Shown here piece by piece: positions 51,192 to 60,200 of a stretch of DNA of 64,000 nucleotides. The translations under genes and the position numbers were made by a program. The notes under the pieces were generated by a model that did not search any database, was not told where the DNA came from, and saw nothing but the letters and a program-made list of their open reading frames with translations. Within the stretch, counting starts at the first letter, position 1, and each line of letters begins with the position of its first letter. Location of the stretch: assembly GCA_018812715.1 (NCBI GenBank), contig JAHJCT010000027.1, positions 43,879-107,878 of the forward strand, in the 5' to 3' direction. Origin of the DNA: Microcaldota archaeon (GTDB lineage Archaea > Micrarchaeota > Micrarchaeia > Anstonellales > Bilamarchaeaceae).

Positions 51192-51599
51192 ATGAAGGTT
51201 GACAATAAAGATAAACTCATTCTGGATTTACTTAGTAAAAACTCAAGAATATCGAATGTAGAAATTGCAAAAAAACTTGATTTAACAGAGGGTGCAGTAC
51301 GTTCACGTATAAAAAAACTTACCAAATCTGGTGTAATAAAAAAATTCACAATTGAATTTTCTGAAGCATCTTATTTTGCTGTTGTAATGATAAAATCAAG
51401 AGGCGATACAAAAAAAATGATGAAGGATATTGCTTCTTTAAATTTACATAAAGATGCCTATGAAATATCTGGGCAATTCGATGGCTGTATAATCCTCCAG
51501 GGCACGTCTGTTGAAGTGTTGGATGCCAAAATAGATAAATTAAGAAAAGTGAAAGGTGTGGCCGACACGAGCACATTCATCTCATTTAAACAATGGTAA
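51192..51599 (+). CDS. Lrp/AsnC-family transcriptional regulator
   Basis: 135 residues, single-unit Lrp. HTH at about 8-50 (LILDLLSKNSRISNVEIAKK, LTEGAVRSRIKKLTKSGVI) and a RAM effector-binding domain at about 58-133 (FAVVMIKSRGDTKKM, YEISGQFDGCIILQGTS). The effector loop G-Q-F-D-G is of the kind that holds an amino acid. It is divergent from the acetyltransferase/M20 operon with operator-like palindromes between, and converges on AMP phosphorylase, their ends abutting. Confidence 0.88.
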   Translation: MKVDNKDKLILDLLSKNSRISNVEIAKKLDLTEGAVRSRIKKLTKSGVIKKFTIEFSEASYFAVVMIKSRGDTKKMMKDIASLNLHKDAYEISGQFDGCIILQGTSVEVLDAKIDKLRKVKGVADTSTFISFKQW

Positions 51600-53171
51600 T
51601 CAACCTACACTACCAAGAAGCATTTTTCTCATTTCTATTGGTTCAAGTTTTTCAAGTGCTTTAAGTGCAAAATCAAGCTTTGCCTCGCTTTCAGCATAGA
51701 TTGTAAATAGCCTCTCCCCTCTTTCTACTCTGTCTCCTCTAAATTTATGGATTAATACCCCTGCCCCCCGATCTCTTGGTGAACCAGCTATTCTTGCTAT
51801 CTTCGCCATCGTCTTATTGTCAATATGGAAAATGCTTCCTCCAACTTTTGATGTTACTGCATGTTTGTATTGCCCTACCTCAATATCTGATGCCTTTACT
51901 TTTGGATCTCCATCCTGCAATTCAATTATCTCTCTGAATTTCTTGAGTGCCTTTCCACTGTCAAGAATATCCTGTGCAACTCTATAACCATCATTTTTTC
52001 TTACTTTACCGCATAGTTCCAGCAGCTTTCCTGTCATAAGCAGACTTTTATGTCGAAGATCATCCGGCCCCTTGCCCTTTCCTTCAAGAACTTCCAGCAC
52101 ATCAATACACTCTAGAGCCGGACCTATACCATGTCCTACTGGTTCTGCCCCATCAGTTATGAGTGCTTCTATATTCATGCCCATTTTATTTCCAACACTG
52201 AGAAAATGCTTTGCAAGATGATTCCCTCTTTCTATATATGGTACTTTTACGCCACGGCCAACTGGTATATCTATGACGACATGTTGAGCACCAACACTTT
52301 TCTTTTTTCCAAGTATGCTGGCAAGTAGCATTCCTTCAGGATCAAGACTTAGCGGATGCCTTATCCTTATCAATTTATCATCAACAGGAGCAAGTTCCAT
52401 CCCACCTCCCCATACAATTGCTCCCTTTGCTTTCAACACTATTTCTTTGAGTTCATCTATAGTGAATGTAACATTTGCCAATACTTCCATTGTATCTGCA
52501 GTTCCAGAAGCAGATGTTATTGAACGGGAAGATGTTTTTGGTATGTATAATCCGGCAGCTGCTATTAGAGGAACAATAACCATTGTTGTTCTATTTCCTG
52601 CTACCCCACCTATACAATGTTTATCAAGAACAGGCCCTTTCTTACCAAGATCCAGCCTATCTCCTGATTCCACTGTTGCATGGGCAAGTGCAATTATTTC
52701 GTCATCAGAAAGTCCATTTATGTAAGCCCCGCTTATCCATGCTGCAGTTTCTATTTCGCTTAGTCTATCCATCATTATATCGCTTACAATGGTTTTTACC
52801 TCGTATTCACTAAGCGTTTCTTTATCTAATTTTTTCTTAATATATCCGATAGATTCTGGCCTATCCATATGCACTATTGATATTTTTTCTCCATTTTTGA
52901 GTTTGTGTTCTTTTGCTAAATCTCTGAATACGCCTACTTCTCCTGGCCTTACAATCTCATCACTAACATCCACTATTGCGATAACGCTCTTATTTCGAAA
53001 ATTTAGTTTGGTTCTATAACCAGCATAAATATCATGTTCTTTTGCTTCATCCTTATTCAGCACTATGATGTTTCTGCCAGTGTAAATATCCATCGTCTTT
53101 ACCTTACACATATATGTCTTCAGTTTCCATACATCCACTTTTTGAGTACTTTTTTCTACATATTCAACCAT
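51600..53171 (-). CDS. deoA: AMP phosphorylase
   Basis: About 523 residues, longer than bacterial thymidine phosphorylase because of the archaeal N-terminal domain (CKVKTMDIYTGRNIIVLNKD). Phosphate and substrate sites: DKHCIGGVAGNRTT, SSRSITSASGTADTME, GGGMELAPVDDKLIRIRHPL. It converts AMP plus phosphate to adenine and ribose-1,5-bisphosphate. The start at 53171 follows gaggg; the ATG at 53189 lies inside the upstream gene. It lies immediately downstream of the next enzyme of the same pathway, ribose-1,5-bisphosphate isomerase. Confidence 0.92.
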   Translation of the reverse strand: MVEYVEKSTQKVDVWKLKTYMCKVKTMDIYTGRNIIVLNKDEAKEHDIYAGYRTKLNFRNKSVIAIVDVSDEIVRPGEVGVFRDLAKEHKLKNGEKISIVHMDRPESIGYIKKKLDKETLSEYEVKTIVSDIMMDRLSEIETAAWISGAYINGLSDDEIIALAHATVESGDRLDLGKKGPVLDKHCIGGVAGNRTTMVIVPLIAAAGLYIPKTSSRSITSASGTADTMEVLANVTFTIDELKEIVLKAKGAIVWGGGMELAPVDDKLIRIRHPLSLDPEGMLLASILGKKKSVGAQHVVIDIPVGRGVKVPYIERGNHLAKHFLSVGNKMGMNIEALITDGAEPVGHGIGPALECIDVLEVLEGKGKGPDDLRHKSLLMTGKLLELCGKVRKNDGYRVAQDILDSGKALKKFREIIELQDGDPKVKASDIEVGQYKHAVTSKVGGSIFHIDNKTMAKIARIAGSPRDRGAGVLIHKFRGDRVERGERLFTIYAESEAKLDFALKALEKLEPIEMRKMLLGSVG

Positions 53172-53181
53172 ATCAAAACCC

Positions 53182-54102
53182 TCATTCATATATTTTTATT
53201 CCAAGCTTTTGAATTGCCATTGTGAAAAACGACTGGGGTGGTATCACACCAACCTCAGTTATATAACCATTGATGTATTTTGCTGCGGTAGCTTCAAAAG
53301 CTGGATTTCTTATTTTCACTTTCTTTGGTGCTTTTTCCCATACTTCTTCAGGATCCCGTTCTTCTATTTTTTCTCTACTCCCAAAAATAGTTTTTGAACT
53401 ATACTTTGAAAGTTCTGCAGCCACATAAACTGAAACATCATAAGCCTTTGCTATGTGTGCAATAGTTGATGTTCCTATTTTATTTATCAAATCGCCTCTT
53501 GATGTTATTGAATCTGCCCCAACTAATACCAAATCTGCTTTTTTCATAAAAAGTGCCATAGCGCCGTCAACTGCAAATGTAACATCTATCCCTGCATCTG
53601 CCAATTCTTTTGCTGTTTTTCTTCCTTGGTACCTGGGCCTTGTTTCAAAGGATACAACTGAGAATTTTTTCTTCATTTTTTTTGCTTCTATAAGAACACC
53701 AGTTACTGTGGAAGAATGACAGTGTGTTAAAACGAGTGCACCATCGGGAATAAGTCTTGCACCATATTTCTCAAGTTTTTTCTTATCATCTGCCATTTGC
53801 TCAAGTACTTTTTCGATGTGCTCTCTTGTTTTTTTCTTAATCTCTACAATACTTGTTTTCTTCTGTGATCCAACAAATTTCACGGATCCATCCAAAAGAT
53901 TTCTCATCATTGGCTCTGTTGGCCTGCTTTCAGCTAGTTGCTCGGCCGTATTTTTGATTTCAGTATAAAATGAGGATTGATTTCTTGCTTTGCTTTTTTT
54001 TGTTAAAATTATAAGGGCTTCGAGAGCTGCTTTAGCAACATTTCGTGCTCCCTGGATCTTCAATGACTTGATTTCTTTGATTGTTTTTGCTATTCGCTGC
54101 AT
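53182..54102 (-). CDS. ribose-1,5-bisphosphate isomerase
   Basis: 306 residues of the eIF2B-like family. Catalytic Cys in VLTHCHSSTVTGV, FETRPRYQGRKTA, and LVGADSITSRGDLINKIGTS with the catalytic Asp. The C-terminal EVGVIPPQSFF motif is that of archaeal R15P isomerases. It makes ribulose-1,5-bisphosphate for a type III RuBisCO, which is not in this window. It overlaps or abuts the AMP phosphorylase gene; the two form the core of the archaeal AMP pathway. Confidence 0.9.
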   Translation of the reverse strand: MQRIAKTIKEIKSLKIQGARNVAKAALEALIILTKKSKARNQSSFYTEIKNTAEQLAESRPTEPMMRNLLDGSVKFVGSQKKTSIVEIKKKTREHIEKVLEQMADDKKKLEKYGARLIPDGALVLTHCHSSTVTGVLIEAKKMKKKFSVVSFETRPRYQGRKTAKELADAGIDVTFAVDGAMALFMKKADLVLVGADSITSRGDLINKIGTSTIAHIAKAYDVSVYVAAELSKYSSKTIFGSREKIEERDPEEVWEKAPKKVKIRNPAFEATAAKYINGYITEVGVIPPQSFFTMAIQKLGIKIYE

Positions 54103-54163
54103 GTGCTACTAACTTAGCCTAAAAATAAATAGGTTTTGTAAAGAAAAGGAAATGGATAGTTGG

Positions 54164-54472
54164 CTATCCGAATAGTGAAGCAAGACCTTCTGCTGCTTGT
54201 TCTTCTTTCTTACCTTCATCCTCTTCTTTCTTCTCTTCCTTCTTTGCTTCTGCCGCTGGGGCTGCTGCTACTGGAGCTGCTGCAACCATAGTTGATTGTT
54301 TGAGAAGATCTTCGAAGTTTACACCTTTTACTGCTTCTGCAAGTACTTGGGCTTTGGCATCATCTGCTTCTGCACCACCTGCTTTAACTACAGCTATTAT
54401 GGCCTCCTTGGTAACTTCTTTTCCAGCTCCGTGCACAACAAGCACAGCATGCAAATATGGATCTACTTTCAT
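54164..54472 (-). CDS. rpl12: ribosomal stalk protein P1 (aP1, L12e)
   Basis: 102 residues. An N-terminal helical dimerisation domain (YLHAVLVVHGAGKEVTKEAI), an Ala-rich hinge (VAAAPVAAAPAAEAKKEEKK) and the conserved C-terminal AEGLASLFG, which recruits translational GTPases. Last gene of the uL1-uL10-P1 run, 16 bases after uL10. Confidence 0.95.
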   Translation of the reverse strand: MKVDPYLHAVLVVHGAGKEVTKEAIIAVVKAGGAEADDAKAQVLAEAVKGVNFEDLLKQSTMVAAAPVAAAPAAEAKKEEKKEEDEGKKEEQAAEGLASLFG

Positions 54473-54488
54473 TTCAACACCTCAAATA

Positions 54489-55412
54489 TTATTTTTTTTC
54501 AGTATCAGCAGGGGCATCACTCCCACTGTCCTGTTTTTGCTCTTTTGGAGCCTCTGCCTTAGCAGGTACCAAACTCTCAAGAGAACCGCCCTGCCTAATA
54601 GCAGAGCTTAGGATCTGCTCAATTGAGTTTGATGAATATAATTCTGCATTCAATGCAATATTGATTGATTGTTTAACAGCATCTCCAAGAAGAACCTCGA
54701 CGTTTCCTTTTGTTGGATAGCTAGCGTTTATGGATAAATTGAATCCTTGTAAAAAACTAGCTGTCACATCCTCTTGGATAGTGTCTCCCATATCTAGCAA
54801 TTCTCTTGTATATGTGTAAGTACCATCAAATCCAAAGATCATATTTGCCATCACTTCAAAAGGCATAATACCAAGACTTTGCAATGCCTTTACTTTAGGT
54901 CCAGTGAGTGTCTCCCCACTTTTGGCTACTAGGCTATCTTTGGCAACGACAATCTTTCCGCCTTTTATCTGTACGTTAATTCCGCCTGCCTTAAGCTCTG
55001 AAAGGGCCGGTCCCGGAGGAAGATCTGTTTCTCCTTCAGGAACTATTATTTCACTAATTGCAATGTCACCAACTTTCGCAGCTCTCTTTTTCTTATGCTG
55101 TTTAAAGAATTTATTTAATTCATAAGGAGTTTGATTTGTTAATATCAATGCAATTGGTTTTTCACATTCAGAAATCCTTTCTTTTAATTTTGGATTTGCT
55201 GCAAGCACCCTAGTTGCCACTGCTTTTTTAAGAACATATACCTTTCCATCTTCTTTCAATTTTTTTCTTAGTGATTGTAGAAGAGCATCAGGAAGCTTGC
55301 GCAGATTGAGGAGTGCAACTGTTTTGTATTTTTTCATCTCCTCTGTTATTCTTTCTACTTGTTCTATTTTTTTCTTTACGCTTTTTCTGTTAACATCAAC
55401 CTTGTAATCCAT
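54489..55412 (-). CDS. rplP0: ribosomal protein uL10 (P0)
   Basis: About 307 residues. rRNA-binding N-terminus (KKIEQVERITEEMKKYKTVA), the archaeal-type insertion domain (IVPEGETDLPPGPALSELKA), P1-binding helices and an acidic tail (EQKQDSGSDAPADTEKK). It anchors the P1 dimers to 23S rRNA. The start at 55412 uses gggtgat, which is the end of the uL1 gene; coupled translation is likely. Confidence 0.95.
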   Translation of the reverse strand: MDYKVDVNRKSVKKKIEQVERITEEMKKYKTVALLNLRKLPDALLQSLRKKLKEDGKVYVLKKAVATRVLAANPKLKERISECEKPIALILTNQTPYELNKFFKQHKKKRAAKVGDIAISEIIVPEGETDLPPGPALSELKAGGINVQIKGGKIVVAKDSLVAKSGETLTGPKVKALQSLGIMPFEVMANMIFGFDGTYTYTRELLDMGDTIQEDVTASFLQGFNLSINASYPTKGNVEVLLGDAVKQSINIALNAELYSSNSIEQILSSAIRQGGSLESLVPAKAEAPKEQKQDSGSDAPADTEKK

Positions 55413-55417
55413 GATTA

Positions 55418-56050
55418 TCACCCTACTTTCGCTGGCTTACCCATTGTAAGCTTCACATATACTGATTTGATGTTTCCTTCCTTTACTTTGTTTTTCACTG
55501 CGTCATACACCGCTTCTGCATTTTCAATAAGATCATCCAGACTCATTGTTTCTGTTCCTATGATTGTCTGTGCTGTAGGTAAATACTTCCCTTTTGATAC
55601 TATCCTCACTGTTTTCTTAGAACGATCTATCAGCTCTTTAATATTTCCAGTTATGGGTTTTGGTAGCTTTCCTCGTTTTCCTAGGAATTGGCCCAGTGAT
55701 TTAGCCACAACTCCCATCATTTTAGGGTCTGCAAGCAAAAAGTAGTTCTCAGCTAAGTCTACTGCCTTGGTTTTATCAGCATAAGCAGTTATTTCGTTTG
55801 GCCCTATTACAAGGTCGGCACTAGCCTTCTTTGCTTCATCTGCCATACTGCCTTCAGCAAATACGGCTGATTTGAGTTCTTTTCCTCCTTTGCCTTTAGG
55901 TAATAATATATCTAGATTTAGTCTATTCTCACTTTTTGAGAAATCAATACTTCTCATATTTATGACTATCTCTACACTTTGTGAAAATTTTCTCTTTCCT
56001 TTATCCTCTAAAGCCTTGTTTACGGCTTCTTCTAATTTTTTCTTATCCAT
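55418..56050 (-). CDS. rpl1: ribosomal protein uL1
   Basis: 210 residues. Typical archaeal L1: NMRSIDFSKSENRLN, ILLPKGKGGKELKSAVFAEG and KLTMGKPAKVG at the end. It binds the L1 stalk of 23S rRNA and in archaea is known to regulate its own operon. Strong ggaggg before the ATG; a perfect 7-base hairpin (CTACTCA/TGAGTAG) sits just upstream of that ribosome-binding site. uL11, usually the neighbour, is absent. Confidence 0.96.
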   Translation of the reverse strand: MDKKKLEEAVNKALEDKGKRKFSQSVEIVINMRSIDFSKSENRLNLDILLPKGKGGKELKSAVFAEGSMADEAKKASADLVIGPNEITAYADKTKAVDLAENYFLLADPKMMGVVAKSLGQFLGKRGKLPKPITGNIKELIDRSKKTVRIVSKGKYLPTAQTIIGTETMSLDDLIENAEAVYDAVKNKVKEGNIKSVYVKLTMGKPAKVG

Positions 56051-56062
56051 AAAAAAGCCCTC

Positions 56063-56078
56063 CTACTCATCTGAGTAG
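56063..56078 (-). promoter_or_regulatory. hairpin in the uL1 leader
   Basis: CTACTCA-GA-TGAGTAG on the minus strand (perfect 7-base arms), directly followed by the uL1 ribosome-binding site ggaggg. A stem here would control access to the start. uL1 is known to repress its own mRNA in archaea, but I cannot tell whether this is the binding site. Confidence 0.4.
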
Positions 56079-56123
56079 TCCTTACGGGTATTCTGAATAT
56101 GTAAATGCTTATTTTTAAAAATC

Positions 56124-56297
56124 CTATTCTTTTCCTTTCGGGCCTGATTTGCTCTTAATATTACGGTCCTTAGGAACCATTGCTAGGCCTTCCTTTCCTA
56201 GCCCATAACTAGGCCAAACAGGCAGTGCTATCTCAGATTTACTTCTGGGATTATGGCCTTCAACCGGTGGCCTCGCATTTTTTGGGACTTTTTCCAT
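56124..56297 (-). CDS. 57-aa basic ORF between eL41 and uL1
   Basis: The ATG follows the eL41 stop with no gap (TAGATG), and the stop lies 73 bases before uL1. The product is basic, Pro/Gly-rich and probably extended: MEKVPKNARPPVEGHNPRSK, IALPVWPSYGLGKEGLAM, PKDRNIKSKSGPKGKE. No family recognised. Its place in a ribosomal-protein run and its composition suggest an rRNA-binding or ribosome-associated peptide. A chance ORF is unlikely given the tight fit. Confidence 0.55.
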   Translation of the reverse strand: MEKVPKNARPPVEGHNPRSKSEIALPVWPSYGLGKEGLAMVPKDRNIKSKSGPKGKE

Positions 56298-56411
56298 CTA
56301 GAGATCACCGACTCTTCTCCTCATTTTTCTCTTTAGTCTTTTGCGCTTTTTCTTTACCCATTTCCAGCGCATTCTGTTTTTCTTTTTCCATTTTCTTGGT
56401 TTAGATCCCAT
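56298..56411 (-). CDS. rpl41e: ribosomal protein eL41
   Basis: 37 codons; the last 24 ([20 protein letters not shown]...) match eL41, whose usual sequence is MRAKWRKKRxRRLKRKRRK. The ATG at 56411 has ggtgaa in front of it and adds 13 residues ([13 protein letters not shown]); the shorter start at the internal ATG would give exactly the canonical 24-25-residue length. eL41 is the smallest ribosomal protein and is missed by most gene finders. It is followed at once by the 57-aa ORF, then uL1. Confidence 0.85.
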   Translation of the reverse strand: MGSKPRKWKKKNRMRWKWVKKKRKRLKRKMRRRVGDL

Positions 56412-56464
56412 TAATTCACCTAATAAATATTACAATTCGCAGACAAGATAATTAGGCGTTTTCC

Positions 56465-56923
56465 TTAAATAACTTTCTTTTTGACATTCTCGTAAATTCT
56501 GGTTATATTCTTCCAGTGTCCGCCTTCCCAATAAACCTTTCCGCATTCGCTACACTGCCATATCCTTTTATTATTTTTATAAATATCCTCTGGAACAGCT
56601 TCTACTCTCTCTTTTCCTATCACCTTGAGTTTACCATTACATGTAGGGCATCTCGTTTCATCAGGAAAAGTCATTTTCACTTTAGTTTCTTTGAGAATTT
56701 GTACTATTTGTTCCTCAAGTTCATCACTTTCAATAAAAACACATTTTATCTCCTTACATCTTTCAAACAGTTTAACGTCTCTTGTGACAAAAATTAGCCC
56801 ATTCTTTTTTGCATAATCTAAAAGTTCGCTATCACTCTTCCCTACAATATACTCACTATAAATACCAAAAATGCGACACCAATGTACCAGACGCTTAAGC
56901 ATCTCATCAAAAAGGAATTTCAT
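56465..56923 (-). CDS. Mut7-C-type PIN-like RNase with zinc ribbon
   Basis: 152 residues. The N-terminal PIN-like half has acidic residues at the expected places (MKFLFDEMLKRLVHWCRIFG, DSELLDYAKKNGLIFVTRDV). The C-terminal zinc ribbon has CPTCNG ... CSECGKVYWEG. This is the Mut7-C family, predicted RNases usually found alone in archaea and bacteria. It overlaps the uS10 stop by 4 bases, so it is made with ribosomal proteins; a role in rRNA or mRNA turnover is plausible. Confidence 0.85.
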   Translation of the reverse strand: MKFLFDEMLKRLVHWCRIFGIYSEYIVGKSDSELLDYAKKNGLIFVTRDVKLFERCKEIKCVFIESDELEEQIVQILKETKVKMTFPDETRCPTCNGKLKVIGKERVEAVPEDIYKNNKRIWQCSECGKVYWEGGHWKNITRIYENVKKKVI

Positions 56924-57225
56924 GATAACGATATCTTGACAAAAACGTTTGTCGGAACCTTTATTCTCAGAATTTGTTTAATGTATTTTTCGTCTCCTTC
57001 TATATCACAGAGTCTTTTATGAATGCGTTTTTCCCAGTGTTCATAGGTGTCTGTTCCATCTCCACATGGAGTTCTTCTGGTTGCTATCTCAAGTTTTCTA
57101 TTAGGTAACCTAACTGGACCCATGAATGTCATTCCTAACGTGTCTGTTAGGTTCTTTATTTGTCCAACTACACTATCTAGTGCATTTGGATCCTCTCCAC
57201 TGAGCTTTATTCTTACCTTAGTCAT
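56920..57225 (-). CDS. rps10: ribosomal protein uS10
   Basis: 101 residues, complete. KVRIKLSGEDPNALDSVVGQ, GPVRLPNRKLEIATRRTPCG and KRIHKRLCDIEGD are family-typical. It is a small-subunit head protein. In archaea it is commonly downstream of the EF-1alpha gene; here nothing precedes it on the minus strand except the promoter region shared with the giant surface-protein gene, with TATA-like tatttaaat or tttatatacc about 25-50 bases upstream. Confidence 0.96.
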   Translation of the reverse strand: MTKVRIKLSGEDPNALDSVVGQIKNLTDTLGMTFMGPVRLPNRKLEIATRRTPCGDGTDTYEHWEKRIHKRLCDIEGDEKYIKQILRIKVPTNVFVKISLS

Positions 57226-57298
57226 AAGTAGACCTCTACGAATATGATTAGTAATTTATATACCTAATCTATTTAAATCTTATACTCGTTTCTTTTAT

Positions 57299-60200
57299 AT
57301 GTCCATTAGCCGGAGGTTCGTCCTCGTTGTTCTTCTGAGTTTGTTAATTGGAAATGTTTCTGCTACCTCAGTTAATACCTGTACTAAAATTAGTAGTCCT
57401 GGTACTTATGAGCTTACTACTCATTTAGAAGGCGCTCCAATACCAGTGCCTCTTACTAAAACTGGTTGTATTTTCATAAATTCTTCTGACGTTTTATTTG
57501 ATTGTAAGGGCTACAATATAACAAACAATGGAACAGCGGGCATTACTTATGGAATATCAACAAACATTCTCTATAGTGTTGATAATGTCACTATACAAAA
57601 CTGCCCTAGTATCTCTCACTATACTACTGGTATTTCTATAAGTGCTGCAACCAATAGCCTTATCATCAATAATACAGCCCAATATGGCACATATGGTTTC
57701 TACCTTAATGCTTATCCAGAAAATATTACCCTCATTAATAACACAGCCAGACACACTCCTTATGGTATCGATGTTTATCTCTCTACAAATGCCATTTTGA
57801 TCAATAACACGGTGCATAATGCTACTACCTATGGCATCGTTGTACCTAATTCTGAGGACACTTATTTAATCAATAATACAGTTAGTGCTTCAAATTATGA
57901 TATTTATATCTCAGCGAGTGATAATACCAATATTATCAATAATCATATTTACAGTGCCAGTGCAAATGATTTTTCCTTTGCCATAACAGACGCCATTACA
58001 AGATCAGTTTCTATCTCTAATCTCATTATCGATAATCCATTAGGTAATTATGAAAACTACACAAATCTTTCTTTGGCTGATACTACTGAAACTAATAGTA
58101 AATATGTTATTAGTTGGACCACAAATTCGTCCGCTCTCCCTTCAGATTACATTTCCTTTGAGCAGAAATTTTTAGATATTAGTGTTAGTTGGGGATCTCC
58201 AGTAATTAGTTCGATTTCTTGGCATTGGTTGGATTCAGAACTTGGGGGCTATGATGAATCTCAATTTGAACTTTGGAGATACAACGGAAATTGGGCTAAT
58301 ACTAGTGCAACTCGTAATACTGTTACAAATACCTTAACAGTGACAAATCTAAACCCTGCAAGTATATATGGAATATTACAATATGCTCCTCCTGTTCCCA
58401 CCTGTCCAGTCATTACATCAAGTGGAGTTTATATTCAAACAGGCAATCTTGTTGGAGCACCAAATGATGCGTCTGAAGTTTCTGGTATTGATTGGGCATG
58501 TGTAAAAATAGCCTCTTCTGATGTTGTCTATGATTGCAATGGTTACAATATCTCAAACAATGGAACTGATAATTCAACAGGCATTGTAATCAATGGTTCA
58601 ACTCAAATAAATTACACAAATGTAACAATTAGAAATTGTCCAGGAATTTCAGGATATTTCGTAGGTGCATACATTTACTATTCTTCGAATGATACAATCC
58701 AAAATGTTACTGCATACAATAATTCTCAAGAAGGATTCTTCCTTTACTCAAGTACTGATAATAACCTGACTAACAATACTGCTTATGATAATAACCATGG
58801 TTTTCTACTCTCTTTAGATGCAGATAATAATACTCTGATTAGAAATACTGCTTACAATAATTCTGAATATGGTATATACATCTCAACAAGCGATGAGAAT
58901 GATCTAATCAATAATCGTGCATATAATAATACAAAATCAAACTTTTTCCTTTCTATAAGTGATGCTAATTTCTTATTCAATAACAGTGCTTATACCAGTG
59001 TTACTCAATATGGTTTCTACTTCTCTTCAATCAACAACAATAATATACTTAACAATACAGCAAATGATAATAACTGGTACGGATTTAATTTCATCAACAG
59101 TGATTTCAATAATATTCTCAACAATACGGCTCATAATAACTCTCTAACTGGTATTAGATTATCCACAAGTCATAATAATACATTAATCAATAACACGGCT
59201 CGTTTCAATAATTATGGTTTTAACCTTTTAACAAGCCTTGAAAATAATTTCACCAATAATAGTGCTTACAATAACTCTCAAAATGGTTATTATCTCACAG
59301 TAAATTCTGATTTTAATAATCTAGTAGAAAATCAGGCTTTCAACAATTCTTTCTCAGGTTTTGTACTTAATAATTGTTCAAATAATACTCTCTTCAACAA
59401 TCTAGCATATAATAATCATGATAGAGGTTTTGAGATCACTTCCACTGCTGATGAGAATAATTTAATCAATAATACGGCCCATAGCCATTCACTATATCAA
59501 GGCATTCTTATTTCCTCTAGTGATGATAATACTTTGATTAACAACACAGCATACAACAACAATCAAGGTACTTATGTTGTGAATTCTGATGGAACAACAA
59601 TAACTAATGACCATTATTACAATAATACCCGAAGCTTTATTGTAAGCGGAACTGGAATAGTATTCAATCTTAGCCAAGTAATCTTTGATAATTCATTAGG
59701 AAACTTCCAGAATTACACTAATCTATCAATTAATGATGCAGTTGCTTCTGCTTATTCAATAAACTGGACAAACAATCCACCAACCTATCCACCGGATCTC
59801 ACTTCATTTGCACAGAAATTTGTAAACATAAGTATTATTTCGGGATCAGTTTCGATAGATGAAATCATTTGGCATTGGTTGGATTCAGAACTTGGCGGAT
59901 ACGATGAAGATTTGTTCGAACTCTGGAAATACGATGGAATTTGGTCTGACACTGGTGCTACATTAACCCCTGGAACAAATAGTCTTACTTTAACCAATCT
60001 TAACCCAACAAGCACATACGGTGTTCTCACATCAACTTATACTGGACTCTCTTCTTGCCAAGACATAAACACGCCTGGCAGTTACATACTTACTACTGAT
60101 CTTACTGGTGCTCCAATCTCTGCATCTCCACTTGCAGGAACTACATGTATAAAGATAAGCGTATCTGATGTTATCTTTGATTGCGATGGATATAATATAA

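Noticed and set aside
58959..59147. 62-codon plus-strand ORF inside the giant gene
   Set aside because: Ile/Thr-rich frame-shifted reading of the beta-helix repeats.
59785..60030. 81-codon minus-strand ORF inside the giant gene
   Set aside because: Antisense reading of the conserved closing domain; no promoter or ribosome-binding site.
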